Assembly: GCA_025531455.1 (NCBI GenBank)
Contig: JAMYHL010000116.1
Span: forward strand, 1 to 64,000
Direction: 5' to 3'
Origin: Apiotrichum sp. Y4204
Lineage: Eukaryota > Basidiomycota > Tremellomycetes > Trichosporonales > Trichosporonaceae
Length of the DNA: 64,000 bases
The notes under the pieces are model-generated. The model was not told the origin of the DNA. It saw only the letters and a list, made by a program, of their open reading frames with translations, and did no database searches. Below are positions 10,840 through 20,345 of this stretch, in pieces. Position numbers and translations under genes: made by a program. Numbering within the stretch: the stretch's first letter is position 1; every line of letters starts with the position of its first letter.

Positions 10840-12729
10840 ATGAAAGATACTTTACAAAGCGCATCTGCGTGTCAACCTCACAAAGTCTCTTACCACCACA
10901 CCTCTGTGCAGAACGCATCAAGGCTCGACTTCATGAACGACCGGAAGAGCGACCTCGGGGACGACGTCCAGAATGATGTTCTCTACGAAGGGGGCCATGA
11001 GAAGGAGTTGACCGCCACACGGAACGAGGATGAGCTCCAGGCACTGAGCCACGATGAAAACCGCAAAGTGCTCCTCGTCGGCGACAACAAGCTTGCCAAC
11101 GAGGTTTCGTGGCAGGTAGATGAGATTCCACTCAAGTACCGCTGCGCCGCGTTCGCCTTTGTCGTCTTCTTCAGCACAGGCGCAGCGTTTGCCGAAATGA
11201 CAATCGGGCCACTCAAGAGCACCATCGTAAAGGAACTTGAGCTGAACAGTGAGTTTCCCCACAGTCCCAATCTCACCTCAGACGCTCAGTTTGCCACAAT
11301 CTCGACGGCGTCCAACCTGGTCAACACCGTGCTCCCCATTATTGGAGGTGTCGTCATGGACTATTACGGAGGCTTCCACGCCGCCTTGGGGGCCTGTCTC
11401 TTCTGCGTCGTGGGGAGCATTGTCGCTGCCTCCGCCGCAAACACGGGCCATTACTCCAGCCTCGTGACCGGCAGGATCATCATGGGCCTGGGCAGCATCA
11501 TCATTGAGACTTCTCAGAACAAGCTGTATGCCCACTGGTTCAACGGTTCGACGCTTGCGTTTGCCATTGCGCTGGACCTTGCGTGGAACTCGGTGACGAC
11601 CGTCATCGGTCGCGCCACTGCAGTGCCCATGAGCCGTCTTGGCGGTTGGTGGGGTTGGGCGCTCTGGATCCCGTCGATTTGCACCATCGCCTGCACCTTC
11701 ATCGTCCTGGGTTATGGGTTCTTTGAGCGCAAGATCGTACCCAAGCGCTACCGTCCTGTCGCCGGCCGCGACATTGTCCGTCAAGGTGGTTTGAAGAAGT
11801 ATCAAACTGCCTTTATGAACATTGCTAGAATGTGAGTGGAGAAATTCTTTGAGGAGTGGTTGCGTTGGCTATAACCGATCCTAACTTCAGTCCGAGCTTT
11901 TACTGGATGCTCTGTGGCACCCACCTGTTCCAGAACTCTGCACGCACCGTCTACAGCGCCAACCTTACCGACATTCAGGAGCGCACTCGCGGAACGACCG
12001 CGCTGACTGGCGGCTACTATACTAGTCTGCTGAACGTCATTGTCATTGTTGTCGTCCCGGTTCTCGGCATGTTCTACGATAAGATTGGGTGGCGCATGCC
12101 CTTCGGTAAGTGCAATCGCGGATCCTCGGAACAACCGCGGCCTCCAACGATTTAGCTAACACCCAGTGTCCATCGGTGCGGCTGCATATGTGGTCGCATT
12201 TGCGCTCATCGGCCTCACCAAGGTGAATGCCATTGCGCCCATCCTCATTGCATCGTTTGGCCTCGCCCTTAATGTGCTCCCGTACATCGGCAGTATCCCG
12301 ATTCTTGTCAACGACCCTACCTTGATGGGTACAGCATACGGAATGTTCTCCTCGTTTGTGGCTTGCAACAACATCATTCTCGAGGTTTCGTGTGGTGCAA
12401 TTGTGAGTATCGCGGTTAAGTTTGTCGCTAATGTTCAGCAAGACGCCACCCCGGGACAGACGTACGACCGTGTCATCTACTTCCTCATTGCGATCAAAGC
12501 GTGGCAGGTCCTCGAGGGTCCTATCCTCGACTTCCTGGACGGCAAGTTCCTGGGCCACGTGCTGCGCAAGAGCGAGAAACAGCGCGTAGCCTTGCGCGAT
12601 GAAATGGCCAAGGAGGGCAGGGAGTTCCCGGGCTGGAAGGTCATAAAGCCCGTAACGTACTTCTTTGGGTCACAGTATGTGATCATGGTTTTGGTTTCGT
12701 GGGTTCTGTTCTTTGTCTATATCAAGTAG
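10840..12729 (+). CDS. MFS carrier related to MFSD1
   Basis: Five exons: 10840-11248, 11282-11831, 11891-12105, 12167-12402 and 12439-12729, encoding 566 residues. The 33-nt first and 36-nt fourth introns keep the frame open if retained; I call them introns from their GTGAGT donors, CAG acceptors and better-fitting spliced protein (ELELNNAQFATISTASN; SCGAIQQDATPGQ). The start at 10840 is the first ATG after the AT-rich promoter; an in-frame ATG at 10933 is the alternative. The core resembles metazoan MFSD1 (KSTIVKELELN, LVNTVLPIIGGVVMDYYG, SLGLAL-type second half), a lysosomal dipeptide uniporter family. A vacuolar or plasma-membrane role in dipeptide or small-solute export is inference. The N-terminal 90 residues are acidic and hydrophilic. 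Confidence 0.85.
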
Positions 12730-12954
12730 TGTCATCGATGGATCGTGCTGTTTCGGAATGTGAGCAAGTCCGGCTGGGACGCCCTGCTCGTGCATCACAG
12801 TGTTCAGTGGAGAGATGTCTCAACGCGATCAATGCTGCAATCATCTTGCTTTAGTTCCATGTGCATACTCACTGGTAGTACTGCATCTCGTTTCCTTCCA
12901 ACACATACATCTTGCCGCCGACCGGCTCTAGTCTACATATCTACTGTCTTGTCT

Positions 12955-14008
12955 CTACTGCTTGCCTTTGCGACTGCTCCTCGCGGTCGCCTCCTTCCTG
13001 GCGGCGGCCGTTCCTTGCGAGCCGGTGCGCCCCTGGCGACCGTACTTTGCACTCTTGGACCCGGATGTCTTGACCGTCTTGCCCATACGCGTCTTGGCCG
13101 TCCGGCCAGTCCTGCCAGTCCGGCCCGTTCTGCCCTTTTTGCCCGTCTTGACTGTTGTGCCCTTCTTGCTCTTCTTGCCGCTCTTGACCTTCTTCTTCCT
13201 GGCGGCGGCGGTCATGCTTGATTCGGTGCGCGGGCGGCCTTCCTTGGCGCTTTTAGACCCGGAGGTCTTGACCACCTTGCCTTGCTTGCCGGACTTGACC
13301 ACTTTCCCCTTCTTGCCCGTCTTGCCCGTCCGCGTCTTGCCAGTCCTGCTCGAAGTCCCGGTCCCGCCAACCTTGTTCTTCTTCTGCGCGGCCTCAAACT
13401 TCCTCACCTCGGCAATGACAGAGCTGCAAGAGCCCTTTACGCCGACGCACACCTTTTTCTTGAGATTGACGCCCGCGGCACACTGTTGTCCCCGGCAGCC
13501 GAGTCGTTTCCACTGGAGGTACTCTGCATTGAGCTGAGCAGGCGCCGCGGGCGCAGGGGCCGCAACACAAAAGTCCTTCCCGCACAGCTGTTTGACTTTG
13601 CGCGTGTCCTGCCCCTTCTTCTCCGCCATCACCTTCTCCAACGTCTGCTGGGCGGTATTGCCAATGTCCAGTGCCTTGGAAAAGTACCAGTCCGCAGACT
13701 TGCGCCACGGCGCCTGCCCGGCCTTGTAGAACGCGGACTGGCGCCTCTCGAGTGAGTGCAGGTCTGTAGTTAGTGGGTGAAATGTAGGGGAGGATTGGAG
13801 ACTCACCCGCACCAGAGTCGCCCCCCTCATTGTCCTGGTCATGTCCGTCGTCGTGGTCATACACATCTCGCTTGCCCTCGTACTCCCAATGGAGGGCGGA
13901 GATCTCAATATCGCGGGGCGCGACGCCGTCGGCAGTCGCGCCCGGTGCGGCTGCGGTTGCGCCGAGCGCAGCAAGGAGGAGGTAGCTTGTAGCGAGAGTG
14001 AGCTTCAT
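12955..14008 (-). CDS. Predicted secreted protein with six-Cys core and very basic Lys/Gly/Thr tail
   Basis: Two exons, 14008-13807 and 13763-12955, encode 336 residues. The N-terminus MKLTLATSYLLLAALGATAA is a clear signal peptide. After a short acidic stretch (YDHDDGHDQDNEGGD) comes a helical segment ending in a core with six cysteines between LCGKDFCV and KGSCSSVI. From about residue 195 onward the chain is almost only K, G, T, R, S and A, with repeated units such as GKTGKKGKVVKSGK, GRTGRTGRTGRT and TSGSKSAK, including two near copies of KTSGSKSAKxGR. No known domain is recognised. A polybasic secreted protein could bind wall glycans, capsule or nucleic acid; that is inference. A TATA box lies about 185 bp upstream. 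Confidence 0.8.
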
Positions 14009-14192
14009 TGTGAGTAGCGTGAATGGCTCAAAGAAGTGTGAATGGGTGGAAGTCAGGACTAGGTATGTAAGGAGGTGGGTAAAGAGCGTGGGTAAGGAAC
14101 GTGTTGGAGCGAGCTACAAGATGGAACGGTATGTACAATGGGGCCAGCCCGGGATGAGAAGTTGATGGGCAGAGGGAATCTCTATTCTTCCC

Positions 14193-14199
14193 TTTTATA
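14193..14199 (-). promoter_or_regulatory. TATA box of the basic secreted-protein gene
   Basis: TATAAAA read on the minus strand, roughly 185 bp before the ATG at 14008. It is the only good TATA match in the upstream 300 bp, so a long 5' leader or a strongly regulated promoter is plausible. Confidence 0.45.
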
Positions 14200-16065
14200 C
14201 GCGCTCAACCTCTGGTCAGTCCTCAGTGAGTGATGAGCAAGGCATTTTTGGGCCAAGAGATGCAGCGTCTGGGGTCCAAGACTAACTGAGTGGCAGTGAG
14301 GGGAGCGAGAGGGTATCGGGGCCCGACGCGAGTCCCATCGCGCTCCCAAGCGCAGATGTTGGAGATCGAGATCACTGGTCCCTCTTTCCGTTCCACAACT
14401 TCAGGAATGGCCCTGACCACGGCGGCGCGCTGAGCTCTGCGAATTCTGCGAGTGCACAAAAACATAGACACGCAGGTGGGATTGTGTAAACATAGGACAT
14501 GGTATTCCCTGTTGTGCGATGTGCGAAGCTGCAACTCGGGATGGCTCAGGAGCGCGTGAAAGGCCAAGCGAGTGTTGCAGTTTGCAAGATGGCACGCGTC
14601 CCGTGCATTTACCGCTCTTGGCTCGTCAGCCTTGGCGACTTGCTGAAGAGTTCTGTTTGGCGGGGAAGAGTGCACCCGCACCAGGTCAATGATTCCACTG
14701 ATCTACAGAGCCGGTTCTGGATGCTTGATGTGCGTTCGACAAGAAGCGGTGCCCGAGTCCCTGGGCCAGTAAAGCATGTAGTATTCCAAAACACGCACTT
14801 CCCCGGACTGAAGTTATTCTGGAACGCACACGAGGTGGGGCCCGAAGGCGGGAGGGGGAGCTGGGGGAGGAGGAGGGGATAGAGGACGGTGTGCGTTAAT
14901 GTTGGGTGTCGACGCGTTTCGATGGTACATTGTAGACGCATCTACACTTGTGAACATTCGGATGCGTCCCAGATTGTCGTGTTCCACATGTTCTCTCTCA
15001 ATGTTCCAGCCTGCCCTGGGCAACATCTGTGCCCGGTGAGCCCAGGGAGATGTTGGCGTTGTCGATTCCAGTCATACGTCTGTGCTTGACGTCGAGGGCC
15101 ATGGATGAACAGTTGACACTTGTTTGCTTGGCCACCCTGCGGACGGGATCGCGGAGACTGTTCGCTGGTGCAGGGTGGTGGTTGTGCTGGCGATGAAATG
15201 CCCCGAGGCGGTGGGAGCCCAAGGTCCAAGTTTTGGCAGAGGAGTCTTGCTAACGACAGCGAGCAAGTATGTCATGCAAGAGCGCAGTGCTGGTGGCGAA
15301 ACCGATGCTTGAAAGATAAGTAGCGAGGAGAGTGGTGTATCGTATCAGTCATGTATCCACATCAATGTAGACGGAATGGCTGGCGGGGGTGATGGCTGGC
15401 ACGCTAGATGGGATGCCTTCGAGCACAGAGGGAAGAGATATGGGGCAAGCTGCAGGAGATGCCACAATCTCCAGTTTTACAATGCATGCATGTCTCGGCG
15501 TGGAACATGAACACATGCGCTCTCGCATGCGTAGAGATGGGAACCTACACAGCTACAGAGCTACAAGTTAGCCCCGACCCGCCTTTGTCTTCCGACCCGT
15601 GACTGATTTCCCTCGCGTGCTCGCGTGACGTCGCTCGCCACCCGCTCCTGGCTCGGCACACTCGCCATCTGGGCAGAGATAACGACGACCGCGATAAGCC
15701 CTCTCACTCCCAGTACCTTTGTCCTACAGTTTCTGCGGGTGGCAACAAGACATGAATCCATGCTCCTCCGGGAAACGGTATGCGATAACGCCGTGACATT
15801 TTCATGGCATGGGCATCCGTGGACGAGTCCGGAATCGGGGCTAGCTCGTTGCTCGTTGCTCGTTGCTCTTACTCTCACCCCCCCTCCTCGGGCTCGTACT
15901 ACTCGTACTGCCCCCTCCGGCCCCCCGGGGCCTTTGGAATGTGACCCACGGACACACCACATGCACGGCCTTATCTCCCTCCTCGGAGACCAATCCCTCG
16001 TTCGGCTCGGGTTCACCCGACATACCCATGGCCAGTGGCGATATGAGAGCAACCTCTGCAAAGTG

Positions 16066-16071
16066 TATAAG
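16066..16071 (+). promoter_or_regulatory. TATA box of the 65-residue protein gene
   Basis: TATAAG in the context AAGTGTATAAGAGCG, 74 bp before the ATG at 16145. The spacing fits a short leader. Confidence 0.45.
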
Positions 16072-16144
16072 AGCGCAAGCAACCCCCCGACCAACTTGAC
16101 CCCCCTAACCCGTTATCATCCGTTCCATCTCATCTCTCGCCGCC

Positions 16145-16386
16145 ATGTCCGCCTCGTCCTCGCCCCTCTCTTCGCTCTCCTCCTCGCCCTCGCCCTCCCC
16201 GGCACCGGGCTCGCCGAACCTCGTCGCTGCGCCCGCCGCACCCGCAAGTGAAGCCCCCGAGGCGCTGCGCGCACCAAAGCCCATGTGGGGCAACGTCGTG
16301 TGGGAGCGCGGCTTTGAGGTGAGCTGATAGGACTGTGGCGTGAGGATTCAAGCTGATGGCAGCGCCGGATCGCCTCGCCCAACTAG
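16145..16386 (+). CDS. Small protein of unknown function, 65 residues
   Basis: Two exons, 16145-16318 (58 codons) and 16363-16386 (7 codons and stop), joined by a 44-nt GTGAGC...GGCAG intron. The start has a favourable context (CGCCATGTCC) and a TATA box 74 bp upstream. The first 45 residues are Ser/Pro/Ala-rich and probably disordered. The last 20 residues change character completely, MWGNVVWERGFERRIASPN, with two Trp and alternating charge, as in a short conserved binding motif. I do not recognise the family. The promoter, start context and in-frame splice all agree, but the small size leaves doubt. Confidence 0.5.
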
Positions 16387-16843
16387 ACTCTTCCTCGACG
16401 GCCGCTGGCGGCCACATTCACTTCCATATTCGGGCATCAGATGCGACACATGTATTTCTGTGAGGAGCGTACGAGCTGGGGTCGTGTTTGCGTGATAAGA
16501 TTGCGGTCGTTCCATTGGTGGTGTGGAGATTGGGATTTTGCTGCCAAGACTTTCGAGTAGAATTCAGGCTGGGGCGAGTTGGTGAGCATCCGTGGCGTTG
16601 GCTGTCAGTTCTTCGACCCTATCAGTCCCTCCCTTGCTCTCCAATCTGCGCCGGTGCCGTCGCCCGTCTGCCCGGGTCGACTTTCATCCCTTCTCCATAC
16701 TGCACTGCATATGCACAACACCGGTGCGTTTTATTTTGTAGATGTTATCGTATCGTAAGACCGCGAAAGGAAGCCAATCCCCCTGCCCCGACCATACCTC
16801 GCCCTCTCCTCATACACACTGTCCCTCTGCTCGTGCCGGGGAA
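16387..16843. other. Convergent spacer
   Basis: Lies between the 3' ends of the small-protein gene (+) and PDX1 (-). No coding signal is seen. Confidence 0.45.
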
Positions 16844-18886
16844 TTAGTGGCCGCGAGCGGAGAACTCGGTGGCGCGGCCAGTCTTGACCTCGTCCTTGAC
16901 CGAGATGCCGACCATGGCCTCACCAATGTTCGACGAGACCTCGGCGAGCATCTGGGGGTTGTTGTAGTGGGTGACGGCCTGGACAATGGCGCGGGCACGC
17001 TTGGCGGGGTCGCCGGAGAGGAAGATACCCGAGCCGACAAAGACACCGTCACAGCCGAGCTGCATCATGAGAGCAGCGTCGGCCGGGGTGGCGACACCAC
17101 CGGCGGCGAACCTGAGCTGATCAGTATGGGAAGGAACATGGTGCTGGCGCACCGCACTCACGAGACAACAGGGAGACGCTTCAGGCGGGCAGTCTCCTTG
17201 AGGAGGTGGTAGGGAGCCTGGAGCTCCTTGGCGAAGGCGTAGAGCTCGTCGTCCGACATGGCAGCGGCGCGACGGATGTCGGCCATGACAGCGCGCTGGT
17301 GCTTGACGGCCTCGACGACGTCACCGGTGCCGGCCTCACCCTTGGTGCGGATCATACTGGGAATCAGTACCATGTCCAATCAGACGGCTCGTCGCCAGGA
17401 CTCACGCAGCACCCTCGGAGATACGGCGGAGAGCCTCGCCGAGGTTCTTGCAGCCACAGACGAAGGGCACCTTGAAGGCGTGCTTGCCAATGTGGTGCTG
17501 GTCGTCGGCCATGGTGAGGACCTCGGACTCGTCAATGTAGTCGACACCGACGGCCTGGAGGATCTGGGCCTCAACGGTGTGGCCGATACGGCACTTGGCC
17601 ATAACGGGGATCGAGACGGCGTCGATGATCTCCTTGATCATGGCCGGGTCGGACTGTCGTCAGCGGGGAGCGGACGGGAGAAAAGAGTCGGGACTGGCCA
17701 CGGGGGCGCCGCGGCACCGGAGCCTAGTCCGTCATGATCTTGACCATGATGCTGGCGGGGCTCCGTAGTGGCTTGGTGGGCACTCCGCAACGCCGCAGCG
17801 CGAGCGCAATCCGAATTGAATCCGAATCGCTTGCGCTGGGGTGACGACGCCGGGGGTTGCCAGGCGGTGGACGCCGCGAGCGGACTTCGGCCAATGGCCT
17901 TGGGCCTGCGCCGCGCCAGCGCCTCCTCAGCCACGATCCGGAGCTTGAAAGCGCTGTGCCAGCCGTGCCGCATCGCTCATCCCGCCCACGGAGGCACCGT
18001 CCGATCCACACTCACCATACGGGCGACACCACCGTCGCGGCGGATGTTGGCGGGGATGCGCTCGAGGGCCATGACGGCGACGGCACCGGCCTCCTCGGCG
18101 ATCTTGGCCTGCTCAACATTCATGACGTCCATGATGACACTGGGGTTAGCGCTGCCCCTGATGTTGCGAGCTGCCCGCCTGCCGTCTCATTTGCTCATGT
18201 TCTGCTCTCCATCGCGGTGGCGTGATGAATGTGGTCCGAGCACACACAAGCCGTGCGATCCTCCCGGTTTCAATCCCGCCCCATCAGTCTTATTCCGAAC
18301 ATGACCATCCCGACCCGGGGCCAGCTACCAGCCACCGCCGGTGCCGGTCGGAGTGGGAGATGTTCCGGCGCCGGATCTCCGCCCTCGACGGTGCCAAGCC
18401 ATCGTGGGAGGCAAAAAGATGGTGAAAAAAGAGCCAAGAGAGCGGAGAAGAAAAAAAAAGGGCTGGCGCTGCCGCCAATACCCGGCACGATACAGCTCGC
18501 AGTCACCATCACAGTCATCACAGCAGCAATGCTGCCGCCGATGGCCGGCGCATGCTGCCGCGCACGTGCACGCTGCACGAGGCCTCCCGGAGGCATGTCC
18601 GGCGAAAAGGCATAGCACGCTTTCTGCTCGCCAGGACTCCAGACCGGCTGATCACGACCAATGACAGACTTTGGCACTCTTCTCGTCGTCCTCGTCCCCA
18701 CTGTCTTCCCGCTCATCACGTCCTCCCCTTCATCTACTCGACACGCGACACTTACCCTCCCTTGAGCATCTGGGCAAGGCCGGTCTTGACGTTGCTCGAG
18801 GCCGAGGCGTTGCTGGCGGCGCCGGAGCGGACGGGCAGCGGGGTGGCGGAGCCGTTGGAGGGCACGATGGTGGGCTCGGACGACAT
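16844..18886 (-). CDS. PDX1: Pyridoxal 5'-phosphate synthase, PdxS/SNZ subunit
   Basis: Five exons, 18886-18756, 18139-18016, 17653-17406, 17356-17162 and 17111-16844, encode 321 residues. This TIM-barrel enzyme makes PLP from ribose 5-phosphate, glyceraldehyde 3-phosphate and ammonia supplied by the PdxT/SNO glutaminase. Visible signatures include [41 protein letters not shown] with the first catalytic lysine, [39 protein letters not shown] with the second lysine, and [19 protein letters not shown] phosphate-binding sequence. All key residues are present. The N-terminal 30 residues are a Ser/Ala-rich extension. Introns 1 and 2 are unusually long for this window (616 and 362 nt). No glutaminase partner gene lies in the window. 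Upstream there is a cluster of TGCATGCA elements. Confidence 0.97.
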
Positions 18887-20345
18887 GGTGAGTTCGGTGA
18901 GGATGGGGGGGAGGTGAGAGAGGGGAAAGGAAGAGGAGAGAGGGAGGGGGATATGTACTTTGATATGAAAGGAGAAAGAGAGAGAAAGAGCAACAAAGAT
19001 TGGAAGAGACTCTTTGTGACAGTGGGCAAACGAGGTCTCTCGATCTCTCCTCGTCTACGGAATTTGGGTCAACGAGCCGATTGGCGAGCTTGGCGCAGAT
19101 TGGAGAAAACACACTGACTGATATTGTCCCAGCCTCATACACATCTAATCAGCGCATGCATGCATGCATGTGTGCTTGCTCATCACTTGCTTCGTCTCAC
19201 TGATGCATGCATGCGCTTACACCAGCGTTGCTCGACTCGCATCAAGTGTAGAGAGAGCAGCAAGGACGACTCATCCGTCCTGGAAAACTGGCCCGCGGCG
19301 GTGGGTGATTTCCAAGCTGCACCGCCGGGCATCGTCTCATGCTGTCTGTCTGTCACTCTCCACTTCGCGCTCACTGGCATGCATGCAATGCTCGTGACGC
19401 TGCTCCTTGCTCTCACATGCACCTCGCTTCGATATCTCCTCTACCCTTGTATTTTCTACTCGGAATGATATATAACTAAGCGTTGGAAATCGCTTTTTCT
19501 GTACGGCGCCTCCACCCACAATAAATCCCGCGCGTATGGCATCTGCCTCTTCGACTCGAAACACAGCAGAGAGCGTCTTTTCTGATCCGGCGCTTATAAC
19601 GACAAAGGAAATGGCCATGCTCCGGGCTCTGCGCCATGCCAAGTATCTGTACAATGCAGGGAATCCTTTTTTGATTACAGGAATTGCCAGGATGCATGCA
19701 GGGAGTGGGGCTCAGGTCGGGGCCCTCGAGAGCTCCAGATCTTTGGATTGCATGGATTGGATATCGCTGCAGGGACACTACTCACATGGCCACATATGGG
19801 CTGTCTGGGCAGCCCGGATCGGATCCATCGCCGTGCCGAATGGGCAGCAAAGGCTATCCCCGACCCGCCGACGGATCTCGGGAACGAGCAGCAGAAGAAC
19901 AGAGACGGAATGCCTCCACCTCCACTTGATGCATGCATTTCGAAGAGGACTCCATTTCGAAGACTTTGCAGGATCAGGAACAGGACCAGGACCAGGATAT
20001 CGAACTCGCGAGGGGCGGTGGCTTGGAATGGCTTTGATGGCGCCATCGAGTACCTTCGCGCCTATCAGGCCGGGAGCTTGCAGTCAGTAACCGCGAGGAC
20101 AACTCATGCGTCCTCTACCGTCTCTTGCCCGCTCTCATTCTCTTGTCTGCTCTCCGTCTCATGCATACATTCTAATGGTATTGCCACCCGCAGGCGGCGT
20201 ACAATCATACAGCCCACGCAACAAAGCTATGTACGTACATGCCGGCGGGCCATGCTTCGAGGGCCGCACGACGACAGATCTCGCGACAGATAAACCCCTC
20301 TCCCTCTCTAGATCAACAAGACATGATTCCTCCCCACTCCCCCCT
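18887..20345. other. PDX1 upstream region and 3' flank of the ADF-H/PH gene
   Basis: No gene-like frame is seen. The stretch contains a purine-rich tract near 18900-19000 (leader of PDX1) and five TGCATGCA-type elements between 19152 and 19938. Confidence 0.55.
19152..19938. promoter_or_regulatory. Cluster of TGCATGCA palindromes upstream of PDX1
   Basis: TGCATGCA or overlapping GCATGCATGC occurs near 19152-19171 (four overlapping repeats), 19203-19213, 19377-19388, 19692-19700 and 19929-19938. These lie about 270-1050 bp upstream of the PDX1 ATG. An 8-bp palindrome is expected about once per 65 kb by chance, so five sites in 790 bp is strong enrichment. The binding factor is unknown. Confidence 0.5.

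Larger units (their letters stand above)
14009..16144. other. Divergent upstream region, 2.1 kb
   Basis: Lies between the basic secreted protein (-) and the 65-residue protein (+). Two TATA boxes, one for each flanking gene, are the only features I can support. Open frames up to 208 codons overlap here but look like chance readings of GC-rich DNA. Confidence 0.5.

Noticed and set aside
15625..16251. Plus-strand open frame of 208 codons over the small-gene promoter
   Set aside because: Runs through the TATA box and out of frame with the better-supported 65-residue gene; looks like chance in GC-rich DNA.
18140..18755. TPP riboswitch in the long PDX1 intron
   Set aside because: The expected CTGAGA and ACCTGA-type core pairs were not found in the sense strand.
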